From NCBI RefSeq assembly GCF_000179915.2, contig NC_014963.1, positions 3,224,001 through 3,288,000 of the forward strand: DNA of 64,000 nucleotides. Reading direction: 5' to 3'. This document shows positions 27,160 to 36,031 of this stretch, piece by piece. The notes under the pieces were generated by a model. The model saw only the letters and a program-made list of their open reading frames with translations. It searched no databases and had not been told where the DNA came from. Each line of letters starts with the position of its first letter. The stretch's first letter is position 1. The DNA is from Terriglobus saanensis SP1PR4. GTDB lineage: Bacteria; Acidobacteriota; Terriglobia; Terriglobales; Acidobacteriaceae. The position numbers and the translations under genes are program-made.

Positions 27160-28608
27160 CTATCTTGGTGCATCCATTAGTGGGCTTGACGTCGCCGAAG
27201 GCCCCTTCGAAATGTATCGACGTCGCGTCCAGTAAAGCACCAGACCTATCGTTATCCACGTAAAGCCCAAAAGTTGTGCACTTCGCCCAAGATGAAGCCA
27301 GATAAAAGTACAAACAGTGATTCCCGCAATTGGAATCGTGGCGGCGAACCGAATCTTTTCGCCTGAACGAAACTTGTAATGTACGAGAGCTGCCGCGTTG
27401 ACGCCTATGAACGCGATAAATGCACCGAAGTTTAGCAACTCGGCTCCCTTTTCATAGGTAAGCACGAATACTCCAAGCAGCGTGCAGGCACCAACGATAA
27501 GGACATTATTTCGCGGGATTGCTGTCTTCGGACTCAGCGCAGCAAAGAGACGATGGGGTAGCACATTGCTGCGTCCCATACTGTAGAGGAGCCGGGCTGC
27601 TCCAAATTGCGCCGCGATGCCGGACCCCAAATTAGCAATCAGGAGAGTGGCATTCAAAAGATGAAAGAGCAACGGTCCGCCGATCCTTCTGGCTACTTGC
27701 ACGTAGGCAGTATCGACAGTTGAAGTGGGAAACGCGCCAGTATGGGGCCAAGCCAGTTGCGCGACATAGACTTCGATAGCGGACAAGATACCTATGATTA
27801 AACAAGTGAGAACCGTGGCCAGCATGATGTTTCGACGAGGATTCTCCACCTCCTCGGACATCGTGGAGATACCATCAAAGCCAATGTAGGTGAGGACGGC
27901 AATCGACGTGCCGCGGAAGAAGCTGGAGGCGGAGAAGCTGGATGGATCATAGAAGGGTATGAGCCATTGACCTCCAATGGGACGGGCTACCCGTGCAAGG
28001 TACTGGATCGCATAGCCCAGGAAGATGAACACGACAATACTCATTGCAATGGCAAGAACAGCGTTGACGCGCCCTGAAGCCTGAACGCCAACCAGGTTAA
28101 GCGCAGTAAACAGAATCACGATAGCAACCGCCCATGCGGCGTAGGGAACGCCAGGCAAAATGTTGCTGGCAGCGGCGCTGCACCATATGGCACAGATAAT
28201 CGGATTCAAAAGGTAGTCCATCAGCATGGACCAGCCTACGACGTAACCCGCGACGGGGTTGAGTTCGCTTCCGACATAAGTATAGGCAGATCCCGCACTG
28301 GGATAGACACGTGCCATCCGCCCATAACTAACGGCCGTGAAAAGCATCGCTACCATGCCCAGCAAAATGGTAGACACAACATGTCCACGAGCGACGTTGC
28401 TGACAACGCCATAGATCCCCATGGGAGCCGTTGGCTGGATGATGATGATGCCGTAGAAGATGAGATTCCAGAGCTTGAGCGTTCGCCTAAGGGAAGGCGC
28501 TTTCAAGGCGATCGTTTCGTCGGTCAAATTCGCACCAGCATACAAAATTTTATTAAGCGGGATTAGGCCCAACCTTGTGAAGGTGGAAGTCCGCGTCTGT
28601 GACAACAT
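27160..28608 (-). CDS. APC-superfamily amino-acid/polyamine permease
   Basis: A 482-aa inner-membrane transporter with about 12 TM helices. It contains the APC TM1 region (GIIIIQPTAPMGIYGVVSNV) and YPSAGSAYTYVGSELNPVAGYVVGW, plus TYIGFDGISTMSEEVENPRRN in the TM6-TM7 area, all family hallmarks. It probably imports an amino acid or amine by proton or solute exchange. ATG 28608 preceded by GAGGCTAAG is preferred over an upstream in-frame ATG. The esterase gene follows after a hairpin, so co-transcription is possible. Substrate unknown. Confidence 0.9.
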   Translation of the reverse strand: MLSQTRTSTFTRLGLIPLNKILYAGANLTDETIALKAPSLRRTLKLWNLIFYGIIIIQPTAPMGIYGVVSNVARGHVVSTILLGMVAMLFTAVSYGRMARVYPSAGSAYTYVGSELNPVAGYVVGWSMLMDYLLNPIICAIWCSAAASNILPGVPYAAWAVAIVILFTALNLVGVQASGRVNAVLAIAMSIVVFIFLGYAIQYLARVARPIGGQWLIPFYDPSSFSASSFFRGTSIAVLTYIGFDGISTMSEEVENPRRNIMLATVLTCLIIGILSAIEVYVAQLAWPHTGAFPTSTVDTAYVQVARRIGGPLLFHLLNATLLIANLGSGIAAQFGAARLLYSMGRSNVLPHRLFAALSPKTAIPRNNVLIVGACTLLGVFVLTYEKGAELLNFGAFIAFIGVNAAALVHYKFRSGEKIRFAATIPIAGITVCTFIWLHLGRSAQLLGFTWITIGLVLYWTRRRYISKGPSATSSPLMDAPR

Positions 28609-28823
28609 CTTAGCCTCAGCATAGCCGTATGGAACAGCCAAGGAGACATCGAGGGCGGTTGGCCATTTTCATTACGCTCAAAGTGGCCCGAGCTTCACTT
28701 AAGCTAAAAACGCGCAACGATTTAGTTGTCTTTTCACGAGGATGCGTGACCTACATTTTTAAGACACTCGACGCCCTGAATGTAGTACCAAATCCCACCA
28801 GATCCTAGCCCCCCGGCTCCTTC

Positions 28824-29199
28824 TCAAAATCCCCCGTTCTTGCGAATGACCTTCCTCGGCATCTTTGTGTCCTCCCTAATCGACAACAGCAAATGAGGTA
28901 TAAACCGGCACCAGCTCTTTCGGACATGAAAAAGCCTCTCGGACTGAGGGGCTTTGGTCATTGCGAAGCTGGTTAGCTTTTCGTCTGCCGTCCCTTCCAA
29001 TGCCATCAGCACGATTTCTTCGTCGGACTGCTGCGCGTTCTCGTCACCCTTGGCGAGGTGACTCGCCACCTCCTCAAGGAAGCTGTAGTCCATGTGGATG
29101 AGCAAGCGCAGGAAGACTCGCATCTGTTCCGCGCCGAAGATTGCGGGAGTCTCCGCGAGGATGCGTTCGAAGGTGGCGACCCTATGCAGCGGTCACTTA
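28824..29199 (-). pseudogene. Start-less gene fragment resembling the C-terminal part of plasmid-type ParB proteins
   Basis: A 125-codon open frame bounded upstream by TGA with no proper start. The first about 65 residues look like real protein (TFERILAETPAIFGAEQMRVFLRLLIH, DENAQQSDEEIVLMALEGTADEKLT). From memory they resemble C-terminal regions of ParB/RepB-type partition proteins on acidobacterial replicons. From about 28955 onward the frame runs through an intrinsic-terminator-like hairpin, so the tail is probably not native. This looks like a remnant of a mobile or plasmid gene. Family assignment is weak. Confidence 0.4.
28926..28955 (-). terminator. Intrinsic-terminator-like hairpin inside the ParB-like fragment
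   Basis: Stem AAAGCCTCTC / GAGGGGCTTT with one mismatched pair and a 5-nt loop; on the minus strand the stem ends in a T5 run. It lies within the open frame of the fragment, implying the original gene ended before this point. Confidence 0.6.
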
Positions 29200-29362
29200 T
29201 ATTTCATGATAATCATTGGCTTGCAGCATCATCGAACTCCGTTCTGAGGTAATGTCCAAGAGGCAGGACCGTTAAGGCCGATGCCATTTCTTCGATTCCC
29301 GGCTGCAAAGCAAAAGACCATGATCGTATCCATTAAACTCATCTCAGATGTTTATGCTGTTC

Positions 29363-30364
29363 CTAAAGGCTCACCATGATCTTGGTAAAGCTGGCGGGGT
29401 TCTCTGACCATTTCGCAAGCATCGCCGGAGCCTCCGTGAGTGGCACAATTGTAGAGACTGCACGGTCGACTGGGAACCTGCCTGCCTCTAGAATCGCCAT
29501 CACCTCCCGGAAGTCCTGCGGAAGTGCGTTTCGGGATCCCATAATATCCAATTCCTTTTGTACGAATAACCTAGTCTCGTAGCTAACCAGCTCCTTCGCA
29601 TAGCCGATATAGACGATACGTCCGGTGAAGCCCACCTCTTCGACCGCCGCCCGAAAGGTGTCGGGAAGGCCGATAGCCTCGATCACCACATCCGGTCCGA
29701 AGCCACCGCTTATCTCCTGTAGACGTTCGTGTACATTATCCCGGCTCGAATGAATCAGATGGACTGCGCCAGCTGCCCTGGCCGTTTCGAGCTTCTCGTC
29801 ATCAAGATCGATCGCGATCGTTGTGGCCCCCCGAAAGGCAGCTCCTGCGATAGCGCCCAGGCCAACGCCCCCACAACCATACACGGCCACGATGTCCTTG
29901 GAATCGACGCGCGCACGAGCTGCGGCGTGGACTCCCACCGTTAGGGGCTCAACCAAGCAGAGTTCCTTAAACGATAGCGAGGACGGATACAGCTTATCCG
30001 CCGAAACGCTCAGCAACTCGGTCATTGCGCCGTCTCGCTGTACACCAAAGGTTTGATTGAATTGACATGCGTTCACGCGACCATGACTGCATGCAGCACA
30101 GTGGCCGCAGTGGGTGTAAGGTGACACCGTGACACGCGTACCTGCAGGAATGCTTACGCTTCCCTCGAGAACAGTTGCGGCGATCTCGTGTCCGATCACC
30201 CGCGGGTATGTTATCAGTGGGTTCTTGCCGCGAAAACTGTTCAGGTCTGTTCCGCAGAGGCCGACCATCTCGACCCGCAAAAGGACCTCTCCCTGCTTTG
30301 AGACAGGCTCCGTGATCTCTGTGATCGCTACTTGACCGGGTCCGGTCAGCGAAACTGCTTTCAT
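29363..30364 (-). CDS. Zinc-dependent medium-chain alcohol dehydrogenase (sugar catabolism type)
   Basis: A 333-aa MDR enzyme. Catalytic zinc ligands are Cys37 (GLCGTD) and the GHE pair (His59-Glu60); the structural zinc set is Cys86, Cys89, Cys92 and Cys100. The NAD-binding motif GCGGVGLGAIAG is present. In L-fucose and related oxidative pathways such enzymes oxidise a 2-keto-3-deoxy acid or sugar-acid intermediate. Its start overlaps the stop of a truncated amidohydrolase by 4 bp (ATGA), the remains of an L-fucose operon. This gene itself looks intact. The exact substrate is not determined by sequence. Confidence 0.88.
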   Translation of the reverse strand: MKAVSLTGPGQVAITEITEPVSKQGEVLLRVEMVGLCGTDLNSFRGKNPLITYPRVIGHEIAATVLEGSVSIPAGTRVTVSPYTHCGHCAACSHGRVNACQFNQTFGVQRDGAMTELLSVSADKLYPSSLSFKELCLVEPLTVGVHAAARARVDSKDIVAVYGCGGVGLGAIAGAAFRGATTIAIDLDDEKLETARAAGAVHLIHSSRDNVHERLQEISGGFGPDVVIEAIGLPDTFRAAVEEVGFTGRIVYIGYAKELVSYETRLFVQKELDIMGSRNALPQDFREVMAILEAGRFPVDRAVSTIVPLTEAPAMLAKWSENPASFTKIMVSL

Positions 30365-30717
30365 ACATCGGCTCCATTACCCCTCGTCAGGTCTCCTTGC
30401 ATGACATGCCGAAGTCCCTTTGGGAGCCGCCCTCGATAGCGTTCCAACAATGCCGGAAACCGCGAGCCACGTTGCAGCCAGTGGATAACACCATGCATGA
30501 GCGGAGCTGACTCGGCGATTGTAAGTAACCACTCTATCTCTTCGATCCACGGACGCGCCTGCGCAGCAACTGCACTTCCCACATCGGCCCGCGCAACATC
30601 TTTGATGAGGTCTTCGGCGGCAAAGTGTCGGTGAAGAGGTGCTAAGGTGCCCCTCCGCCAATCGAACCCTACAACGTCGTATCGCCAACGGTGATGATGC
30701 GCCTCAACGCCAAGCAT
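30361..30717 (-). pseudogene. Truncated L-fuconolactonase-type amidohydrolase
   Basis: 118 codons corresponding to only the N-terminal part of an approximately 280-aa amidohydrolase_2 protein. It starts at ATG 30717 with LGVEAHHHRWRYD, carrying the metal-binding His cluster. It continues through SAVAAQARPWIEEIEWLLTIAE and KGLRHVMQGD, all recognisable in L-fucono-1,5-lactonase relatives. The rest of the barrel, with the remaining metal and catalytic residues, is missing. The frame closes at TGA overlapping the alcohol-dehydrogenase ATG. A large deletion is the simplest explanation. The product should be inactive. Confidence 0.7.
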
Positions 30718-30891
30718 CGCGGCTCCCGATGGCTCTTCGAGGTGCGTCTTGATTCTGCTCCAGCCCCGAACGCCAAACCGCGTTGTGCGCGGGTGCAATG
30801 ATTCTCCGCACCTTTTGGACGCACCGAAGCCGATGATGGACGCCTCGATACCCGTTTTGCCGAGCGCGCGATACTGCATAGAGTTTCCCAT
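30704..30891 (-). pseudogene. Fossil of an L-fucose dehydrogenase-type aldo-keto reductase (internal deletion plus frameshift)
   Basis: Only the two ends of the gene remain. The start MQYRALGKTGIEASIIGFGAS (30879 down to 30817) is the standard aldo-keto reductase beginning. Immediately afterwards, in another frame, VRRIIAPAHNAVWRSGLEQN reads like the C-terminus of D-threo-aldose/L-fucose dehydrogenases (their ILAPxxNxTWxSGxPENN ending), closing at TGA 30704. Roughly 280 residues between are gone. The join is flanked by GGTGCG on each side, possibly the deletion footprint. It overlaps the amidohydrolase fragment start by 14 bp. Confidence 0.65.
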
Positions 30892-30911
30892 CTAATCAGT
30901 GTGGTTCGACT

Positions 30912-30926
30912 GTAGGAGGATCCTAC
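30912..30926. promoter_or_regulatory. Palindromic operator candidate in front of the fucose genes
   Basis: Dyad GTAGGA-GGA-TCCTAC in the 131-bp gap between the divergent fucose-dehydrogenase fossil and the mutarotase gene. It is well placed to control both directions. The regulator is not obvious; no GntR or similar gene is adjacent. Confidence 0.45.
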
Positions 30927-31022
30927 TATAGACGATAAAGGTAACGAATAACATTATGTAAAATTGCGCGTGAAGTGGTTTCCGCAGGGTGTTAAAAGCC
31001 GTGATCACACAGGAGACATTAA

Positions 31023-31355
31023 GTGCAACGCTATTGTTTTGTGTTAGATCTTCGCCCCGACCCGGTCCTCATCGCTGAGTACATACGTCTTCATCAGGGA
31101 GTTTGGCCTGAGATCCGGGAGAGTATTCGTGAGGCTGGCGTGCTCGATATGCAGATTTACCGCCTGGGCGACCGACTTTTTATGATCATGGATACGCTCG
31201 ATGACTTCACGCTTGAGAGGAAAGCGGCTCTGGACGCCGCTAATCCAAAGGTGATCGAGTGGGAGACACTGATGGGAACTTTCCAGCAGGTGGATGCCGC
31301 GGGAGATCTTACTCGAAGGTGGCAATTGATGGACAAGATCTTTCAACTCACCTGA
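31023..31355 (+). CDS. L-rhamnose/L-fucose mutarotase (RhaM family)
   Basis: A 110-aa cytoplasmic enzyme that interconverts alpha and beta anomers of L-fucose or L-rhamnose before oxidation. It shows the family pattern: RYCFVLDLRPDPVLIAEYIRLH with the conserved His, VWPEI, then LDMQIYRLGDRLFMIMDTLDDF. The start is GTG with AGGAG eight bases upstream. It is divergent from the damaged fucose oxidation genes and upstream of two alpha-fucosidases, so L-fucose is the likely sugar. It appears intact. Confidence 0.9.
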   Translation: MQRYCFVLDLRPDPVLIAEYIRLHQGVWPEIRESIREAGVLDMQIYRLGDRLFMIMDTLDDFTLERKAALDAANPKVIEWETLMGTFQQVDAAGDLTRRWQLMDKIFQLT

Positions 31356-31877
31356 AGCGCCGTAAGTGAAGTGAATAACTCAATCAAGACACGAACTGCC
31401 GTCACTGCCGCACGCGCGAACAATAATTTCAAATTTTGGAAGCTAAAGACATTGCTTGCTCAAGGTAGCAAAGACCGCATGATCTCACCGAAGAATGGAG
31501 GAACGAGATCCTGCACAACGAGTCCACCAAGTGGGCTTCGTCCTGTAAGCAGACTATGCGCTTGTGAAGCTTGGCCTGCAGCTATTCGGGACTAACGCGC
31601 TCTTTAGAAACAATCGATAAAACAGTCCGTGGCTCTGGCTAGAAAGCGCTACAGTAAACGTATAATTCCAGGATGACAGGCATGGTTTTTAGGGAAGTCG
31701 GACGGAAAACCAACCGTCCAAGGAACACGTCGTGACCGGGTATTCTGCAACTTTTGATAAGGGCCAACCGAGGATCCATTATGCTTCAACGGTGGTCGCT
31801 CCAACATTTCATCAACACTCAGGTCTTTGAAACCGCAGTTTCAAGGTGTCCAACACAGCGTCGGGAGTGCTGAAGCT
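31356..31877. other. Intergenic stretch without a recognised gene
   Basis: 520 bp between the mutarotase and the first fucosidase. Short frames (for example 31371-31595) have no recognisable motifs and no convincing ribosome site. It presumably contains the promoter of the fucosidase genes; I see no clear -35/-10 pair or dyad. Confidence 0.4.
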
Positions 31878-34211
31878 ATGAAACTTGCATGTGCGGTCTC
31901 GACATTCACTCTTTTGTCCGTATTTACCCTGGGTTTGTCTTCTGCCACCGCGCAAGCGGCGCTAGAAGGCGAAGACGCATCATCGTCGGCCGGGTATTCC
32001 ACTTTGCAGCACATTATCGGAAACGACTCGAGTCAGGTGATCGTCCAGAAGGCATCAAGGCTTCTGCCCCGCCAGAACCAAACGGACTGGATGCGTCTGG
32101 AGCGCACATTCTTCATCCACTTCGGACCAAACACCTTTCGAGGCGTTGAGTGGGGCAACGGCCACGAGGATCCTTCCGTCTTCAACCCTGTACAACTTGA
32201 TGCGGATCAATGGGTACGCACCGTGCGGGATGGCGGCGGCAAGATGGTGATTCTCGTATGCAAGCACCACGATGGATTGAACCTGTGGCCGACCCGCTAT
32301 TCGAATCACTCCGTAGCGTTCAGTCCCTGGGAAGGCGGAAACGGAAATCTTGTTCGCGATGTAGCCGCGGCGGCGCGGAAATACAACATCAAGCTTGGCG
32401 TATATCTTTCACCCGCTGACCTCTATCAGCTGAAAACCAATCCCTCCAATCCAAAAGGCTACTATGGCAACCAAAGCCCAAAGCTGCGCTCGATTATTCC
32501 GACAGATCCCACCTTCTTCAAGACGGATCCATCCAAGGGTCGGACGCAGCCTGCGGGCTTTGGCAGATTTACGTACCAGGTCGACGATTACAACCGGTAC
32601 TTCCTCAACGAACTCTACGAACTCTTGACGGAATACGGTCGGATCGATGAGGTCTGGTTCGATGGTGCGAACCCTGATCCGAGCGTGCAGGAGACATACG
32701 ACTATAACGCCTGGTACGACATGATCCGGCATCTTCAGCCGCATGCGATCATCTTCGGCAAGGGGCCCGATGCTCGCTGGGTCGGCAATGAGAGCGGTGT
32801 CGGTCGAGCGACAGAGTGGAGCGTGATCCCTCTTCCCACCCCGCCGGATCAGTTCCGGTGGCCGGATATGAGGGATGAGGATCTGGGCAGCCGTTCCAAA
32901 CTCGTCCCCGGATCGTACCTCTGGTGGTATCCGGCAGAGACCAATGTTCCGATTCTCCACGGTTGGTTTTGGGCTGAAGGTAAGAGTTCGCGAACCGCCG
33001 CCGAACTCGTAGATATCTATTACCAATCCGTCGGCCGCAACAGCAACTGGCTGCTGAACCTGTCACCGGATAATCGCGGCTTGATCCCGGAACTACAGGT
33101 TGCCAACGTCCGTCTGATGAATCAGGTCGTTAGCGAAACCTTTGCGAGAAACCTCGCGGACGGCGGCACCCTCACGGCTGATTCAAGTCAAAGAATGCAC
33201 AGTCCCTCCGCTGTTCTCGACGGCAATCCGGATACGTGGTGGGAGGCCACGCCTGGTCGCAGCACAGCCATCCTGACGATAAAGCTTCCACACCCGGCCA
33301 AGTTCGACGTCATCTCCCTGCAAGAGGCCGTCGACCATCGCGGCCAGAGAATCGAATCCTTCGCCGTGGACGTGAAGGATGGATCGCAATGGAAGCAGGT
33401 GGAACAACAGACGACGATCGGTCACAAGAGGCTCTTGCGGCTGGACTCGCCGGTGAGCACCGATGAAGTGCGTATTCGTATCAACAGTTCCCGAATGGAA
33501 CCCACCCTTGCCGAAATAGGTCTCTTCAAACAGGCTGAGCTAGTCCAGGCGCCCGTGATCGGGGATAGGGATACTCATGGAGACGTCACTATCACCAGCA
33601 CGAAGGACCTGCCGGTTGTTTACACCCTGGACGGCACCGTGCCCACAGTTCGGTCGGCTATCTATCGGACGCCTATCCATCTGGTAAATGGCGGTGAAGT
33701 CCTGGCGGCATGCATTGCTCCAGATGGGCGACTCGGTATGCTGGCTCTGAAAGATATGCCAGGTGTCGCTCCGATCGGCTGGAAAATTGTCAGCGTTTCG
33801 AACGAGTTGCCGGAGCATCCTGCGATCAATGCGTTCGACGGAAATCCGAAAACGCTCTGGGAGACCGGTGCGAATGCACTGCCAGCTCCGCAAATCACGG
33901 TCGATATGGGAGATATTCATCGGGTCGCTGGCTTCACATATCTGCCGCGTCGGGACGGTAATCCCTCGGGCATCGTAGAAAAGTACCGTTTCGAAACCAG
34001 CGCCGATGGCCAGACCTGGAGTCTAGCTGTCGCTTCGGGCCGTTTCGAAAACATCTCTAACAATCCCGAACTGCAAAAGGTTTTCTTCCCTCCATCAGAC
34101 GCCCGCTTTTTCCGGTTTACGGCATTGCAAGACACACAGAATGCTGGCAGAGCAGGTGCAGCCGAGATCTCCGTCATCTCGCCCTCTGAGACGACGCCTC
34201 ACAACAAATGA
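31878..34211 (+). CDS. GH29 alpha-L-fucosidase with discoidin and CHB_HEX-type domains
   Basis: A secreted 777-aa exo-alpha-L-fucosidase (signal peptide MKLACAVSTFTLLSVFTLGL...ATAQA). The catalytic barrel (about 50-410) contains FFIHFGPNTFRGVEWGNG, the KHHDGLNLW motif and EVWFDGA, where Asp262 is the expected nucleophile. It continues with NWLLNLSPDNRG. Downstream are an F5/8-type discoidin domain (about 435-545), a chitobiase/beta-hexosaminidase C-terminal-like module (about 570-635, VVYTLDGTVPT) and a second discoidin domain (about 635-775). It should release L-fucose from plant or microbial glycans in the periplasm. ATG 31878 was chosen over an upstream in-frame TTG because it begins the signal peptide. 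Confidence 0.92.
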   Translation: MKLACAVSTFTLLSVFTLGLSSATAQAALEGEDASSSAGYSTLQHIIGNDSSQVIVQKASRLLPRQNQTDWMRLERTFFIHFGPNTFRGVEWGNGHEDPSVFNPVQLDADQWVRTVRDGGGKMVILVCKHHDGLNLWPTRYSNHSVAFSPWEGGNGNLVRDVAAAARKYNIKLGVYLSPADLYQLKTNPSNPKGYYGNQSPKLRSIIPTDPTFFKTDPSKGRTQPAGFGRFTYQVDDYNRYFLNELYELLTEYGRIDEVWFDGANPDPSVQETYDYNAWYDMIRHLQPHAIIFGKGPDARWVGNESGVGRATEWSVIPLPTPPDQFRWPDMRDEDLGSRSKLVPGSYLWWYPAETNVPILHGWFWAEGKSSRTAAELVDIYYQSVGRNSNWLLNLSPDNRGLIPELQVANVRLMNQVVSETFARNLADGGTLTADSSQRMHSPSAVLDGNPDTWWEATPGRSTAILTIKLPHPAKFDVISLQEAVDHRGQRIESFAVDVKDGSQWKQVEQQTTIGHKRLLRLDSPVSTDEVRIRINSSRMEPTLAEIGLFKQAELVQAPVIGDRDTHGDVTITSTKDLPVVYTLDGTVPTVRSAIYRTPIHLVNGGEVLAACIAPDGRLGMLALKDMPGVAPIGWKIVSVSNELPEHPAINAFDGNPKTLWETGANALPAPQITVDMGDIHRVAGFTYLPRRDGNPSGIVEKYRFETSADGQTWSLAVASGRFENISNNPELQKVFFPPSDARFFRFTALQDTQNAGRAGAAEISVISPSETTPHNK

Positions 34212-34275
34212 CGCGATTGTGAGCGCCAGCGTTATCACACGGCCTGTTGTAGTGCTACGAATACGAAAGGATCGA

Positions 34276-35943
34276 ATGATTTCAGGCAATTTGTCCCGAC
34301 GTGCACTCTTGAAGGAAGGTTCATTGGCTGCTGCGGCTGTTCCTTTCGGCCCCTACCTTCGAGCGCAGGCAAGCGTCTCGTCTACAAACGGGATCACGAA
34401 GGGAAAGTATCTGCCGACCTGGGAGTCTCTGCAGCAGTGGCGCATGCCGGAGTGGTTTCGTGACGCGAAGTTCGGTATCTGGGCGCATTGGTCGGCACAG
34501 TGCGTCCCGGAGCAGGGCGATTGGTACGGGCGCAACATGTACCTCCAGGGCAATCCGCAGTATGAGTTCCATTGCAAGACCTATGGGCATCCCTCCAAGG
34601 TGGGCTTCAAAGATATCGACCACATGTGGAAGGCGGATCGCTGGCAGCCCCACCAGTTAATGGACTTATACGTCAAGGCGGGAGCGAAGTACTTCTACGC
34701 ACTGGGTTGTCATCATGACAACCTGGACTGCTTCGACTCCACCTATAACCACTGGAACACTACCAGAGTTGGCCCCATGAAGGACATCGTCGGCACATGG
34801 GAAAAGATCGTGCGCCAGCATGGACTTCGCTTCGGCATTTCAAATCACTCCTCGCACGCATGGCACTGGCTACAGCCAGCTTACGGCTACGATCCGGAGG
34901 GTCCGATGGCGGGGCTGCGCTATGACGCATACACATTGACGAAGGCGGACGGGAAAGGCCAGTGGTGGGATGGGCTCGATCCGCAGGAGCTTTACACGGG
35001 CCGCAACATTGTGATGCCGGACGGCATAAAGACCATCGCCAACGCCAATGCCTGGCATGAGAGCGGTGATCGCAAATGGCATGAAGAGCCACCGTCAATG
35101 AATCCGGCGTTCACCCGCAGGTGGTTTCTGCGCTGCAAGGAGATGGTCGACAAGTATAAGCCGGACATGCTCTATTTCGACGATACGGAGCTTCCACTTG
35201 GCCAGGCTGGGTTGGACGTTGTCGCCCACTTTTACAACGCAAACATGCGTTGGCACAATGGCCGCGAGGAGGCAGTGGTCGCGGCCAAGGAGTACACCCC
35301 CAAGCACATGGGTGCGACCATGCTGGACATCGAACGTGGCCGCGCACAAGGCATCCTCGAAGCTCCCTGGCAGACAGACACCTGCATTGGGGACTGGCAT
35401 TATCGACGTTCGCTCTTCGACGAGCACTCGTACAAGCAGCCCAGCACTGTCGCGCAGATGCTCGTCGACATCGTAAGCAAGAACGGCAACCTGATGCTCA
35501 ACATCCCTGTTCGTGGCGATGGAACGATCGATGAAGAGGAGCATAAGTTTCTGCGCGACTTCGGACGTTGGATGGCGGTGAATGGGGAGGCCATCTACGG
35601 CACGCGACCGTTCGCTGTCTACGGCGAGGGTCCGCCGGACATAACCGGTGCGCACAACTTCAACGAGCAGCACACCCGCCCCTACACCGCGGAAGATATC
35701 CGCTTCACGCGCAAAGGCGACCAGCTCTACGTATTTGCCTTGGGTTGGCCACACGACGGCGTGCTCCGGGTGAAGACACTCGCGAAGGAGAACTCCGTCT
35801 ATCCGCAACTCATTCGCGGCGTAGAAATGCTGGGCAACGCAGGACGCCTGAACTTTCAGCAGACCGCACACGGTCTAGAAATTAAGCTTCCACCGCGAAG
35901 CCCTGAGATCCTCGACGCTTACTCGTTCCGCATCCTGGCCTGA
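34276..35943 (+). CDS. GH29 alpha-L-fucosidase, Tat-exported
   Basis: Second fucosidase of the locus, 555 aa. A twin-arginine signal (LSRRALLKEGSLAAAAVPFG) precedes the GH29 barrel: WFRDAKFGIWAHWSAQCVPEQGDWYGRNMY, then ALGCHHDNLDCF in place of the KHHDGF motif, and DMLYFDDTELP with Asp302 as probable nucleophile. NGNLMLNIPVRGDGTIDEEE closes the barrel and a small beta domain ends the protein. ATG 34276 with GAAAGG upstream is chosen; the longer frame overlaps the preceding gene. It follows the first GH29 by 64 bp, so both are likely co-transcribed. The differing HHD motif suggests another fucoside specificity. Confidence 0.9.
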   Translation: MISGNLSRRALLKEGSLAAAAVPFGPYLRAQASVSSTNGITKGKYLPTWESLQQWRMPEWFRDAKFGIWAHWSAQCVPEQGDWYGRNMYLQGNPQYEFHCKTYGHPSKVGFKDIDHMWKADRWQPHQLMDLYVKAGAKYFYALGCHHDNLDCFDSTYNHWNTTRVGPMKDIVGTWEKIVRQHGLRFGISNHSSHAWHWLQPAYGYDPEGPMAGLRYDAYTLTKADGKGQWWDGLDPQELYTGRNIVMPDGIKTIANANAWHESGDRKWHEEPPSMNPAFTRRWFLRCKEMVDKYKPDMLYFDDTELPLGQAGLDVVAHFYNANMRWHNGREEAVVAAKEYTPKHMGATMLDIERGRAQGILEAPWQTDTCIGDWHYRRSLFDEHSYKQPSTVAQMLVDIVSKNGNLMLNIPVRGDGTIDEEEHKFLRDFGRWMAVNGEAIYGTRPFAVYGEGPPDITGAHNFNEQHTRPYTAEDIRFTRKGDQLYVFALGWPHDGVLRVKTLAKENSVYPQLIRGVEMLGNAGRLNFQQTAHGLEIKLPPRSPEILDAYSFRILA

Positions 35944-36031
35944 GCCGCGGTTTGGACTGCGTACTCTTCAGGAGCCAACAGCTTTGCGATTGGCTGACCG
36001 ACGTTCGCGAGTGGTTGCCCTGTGCAGGGCA

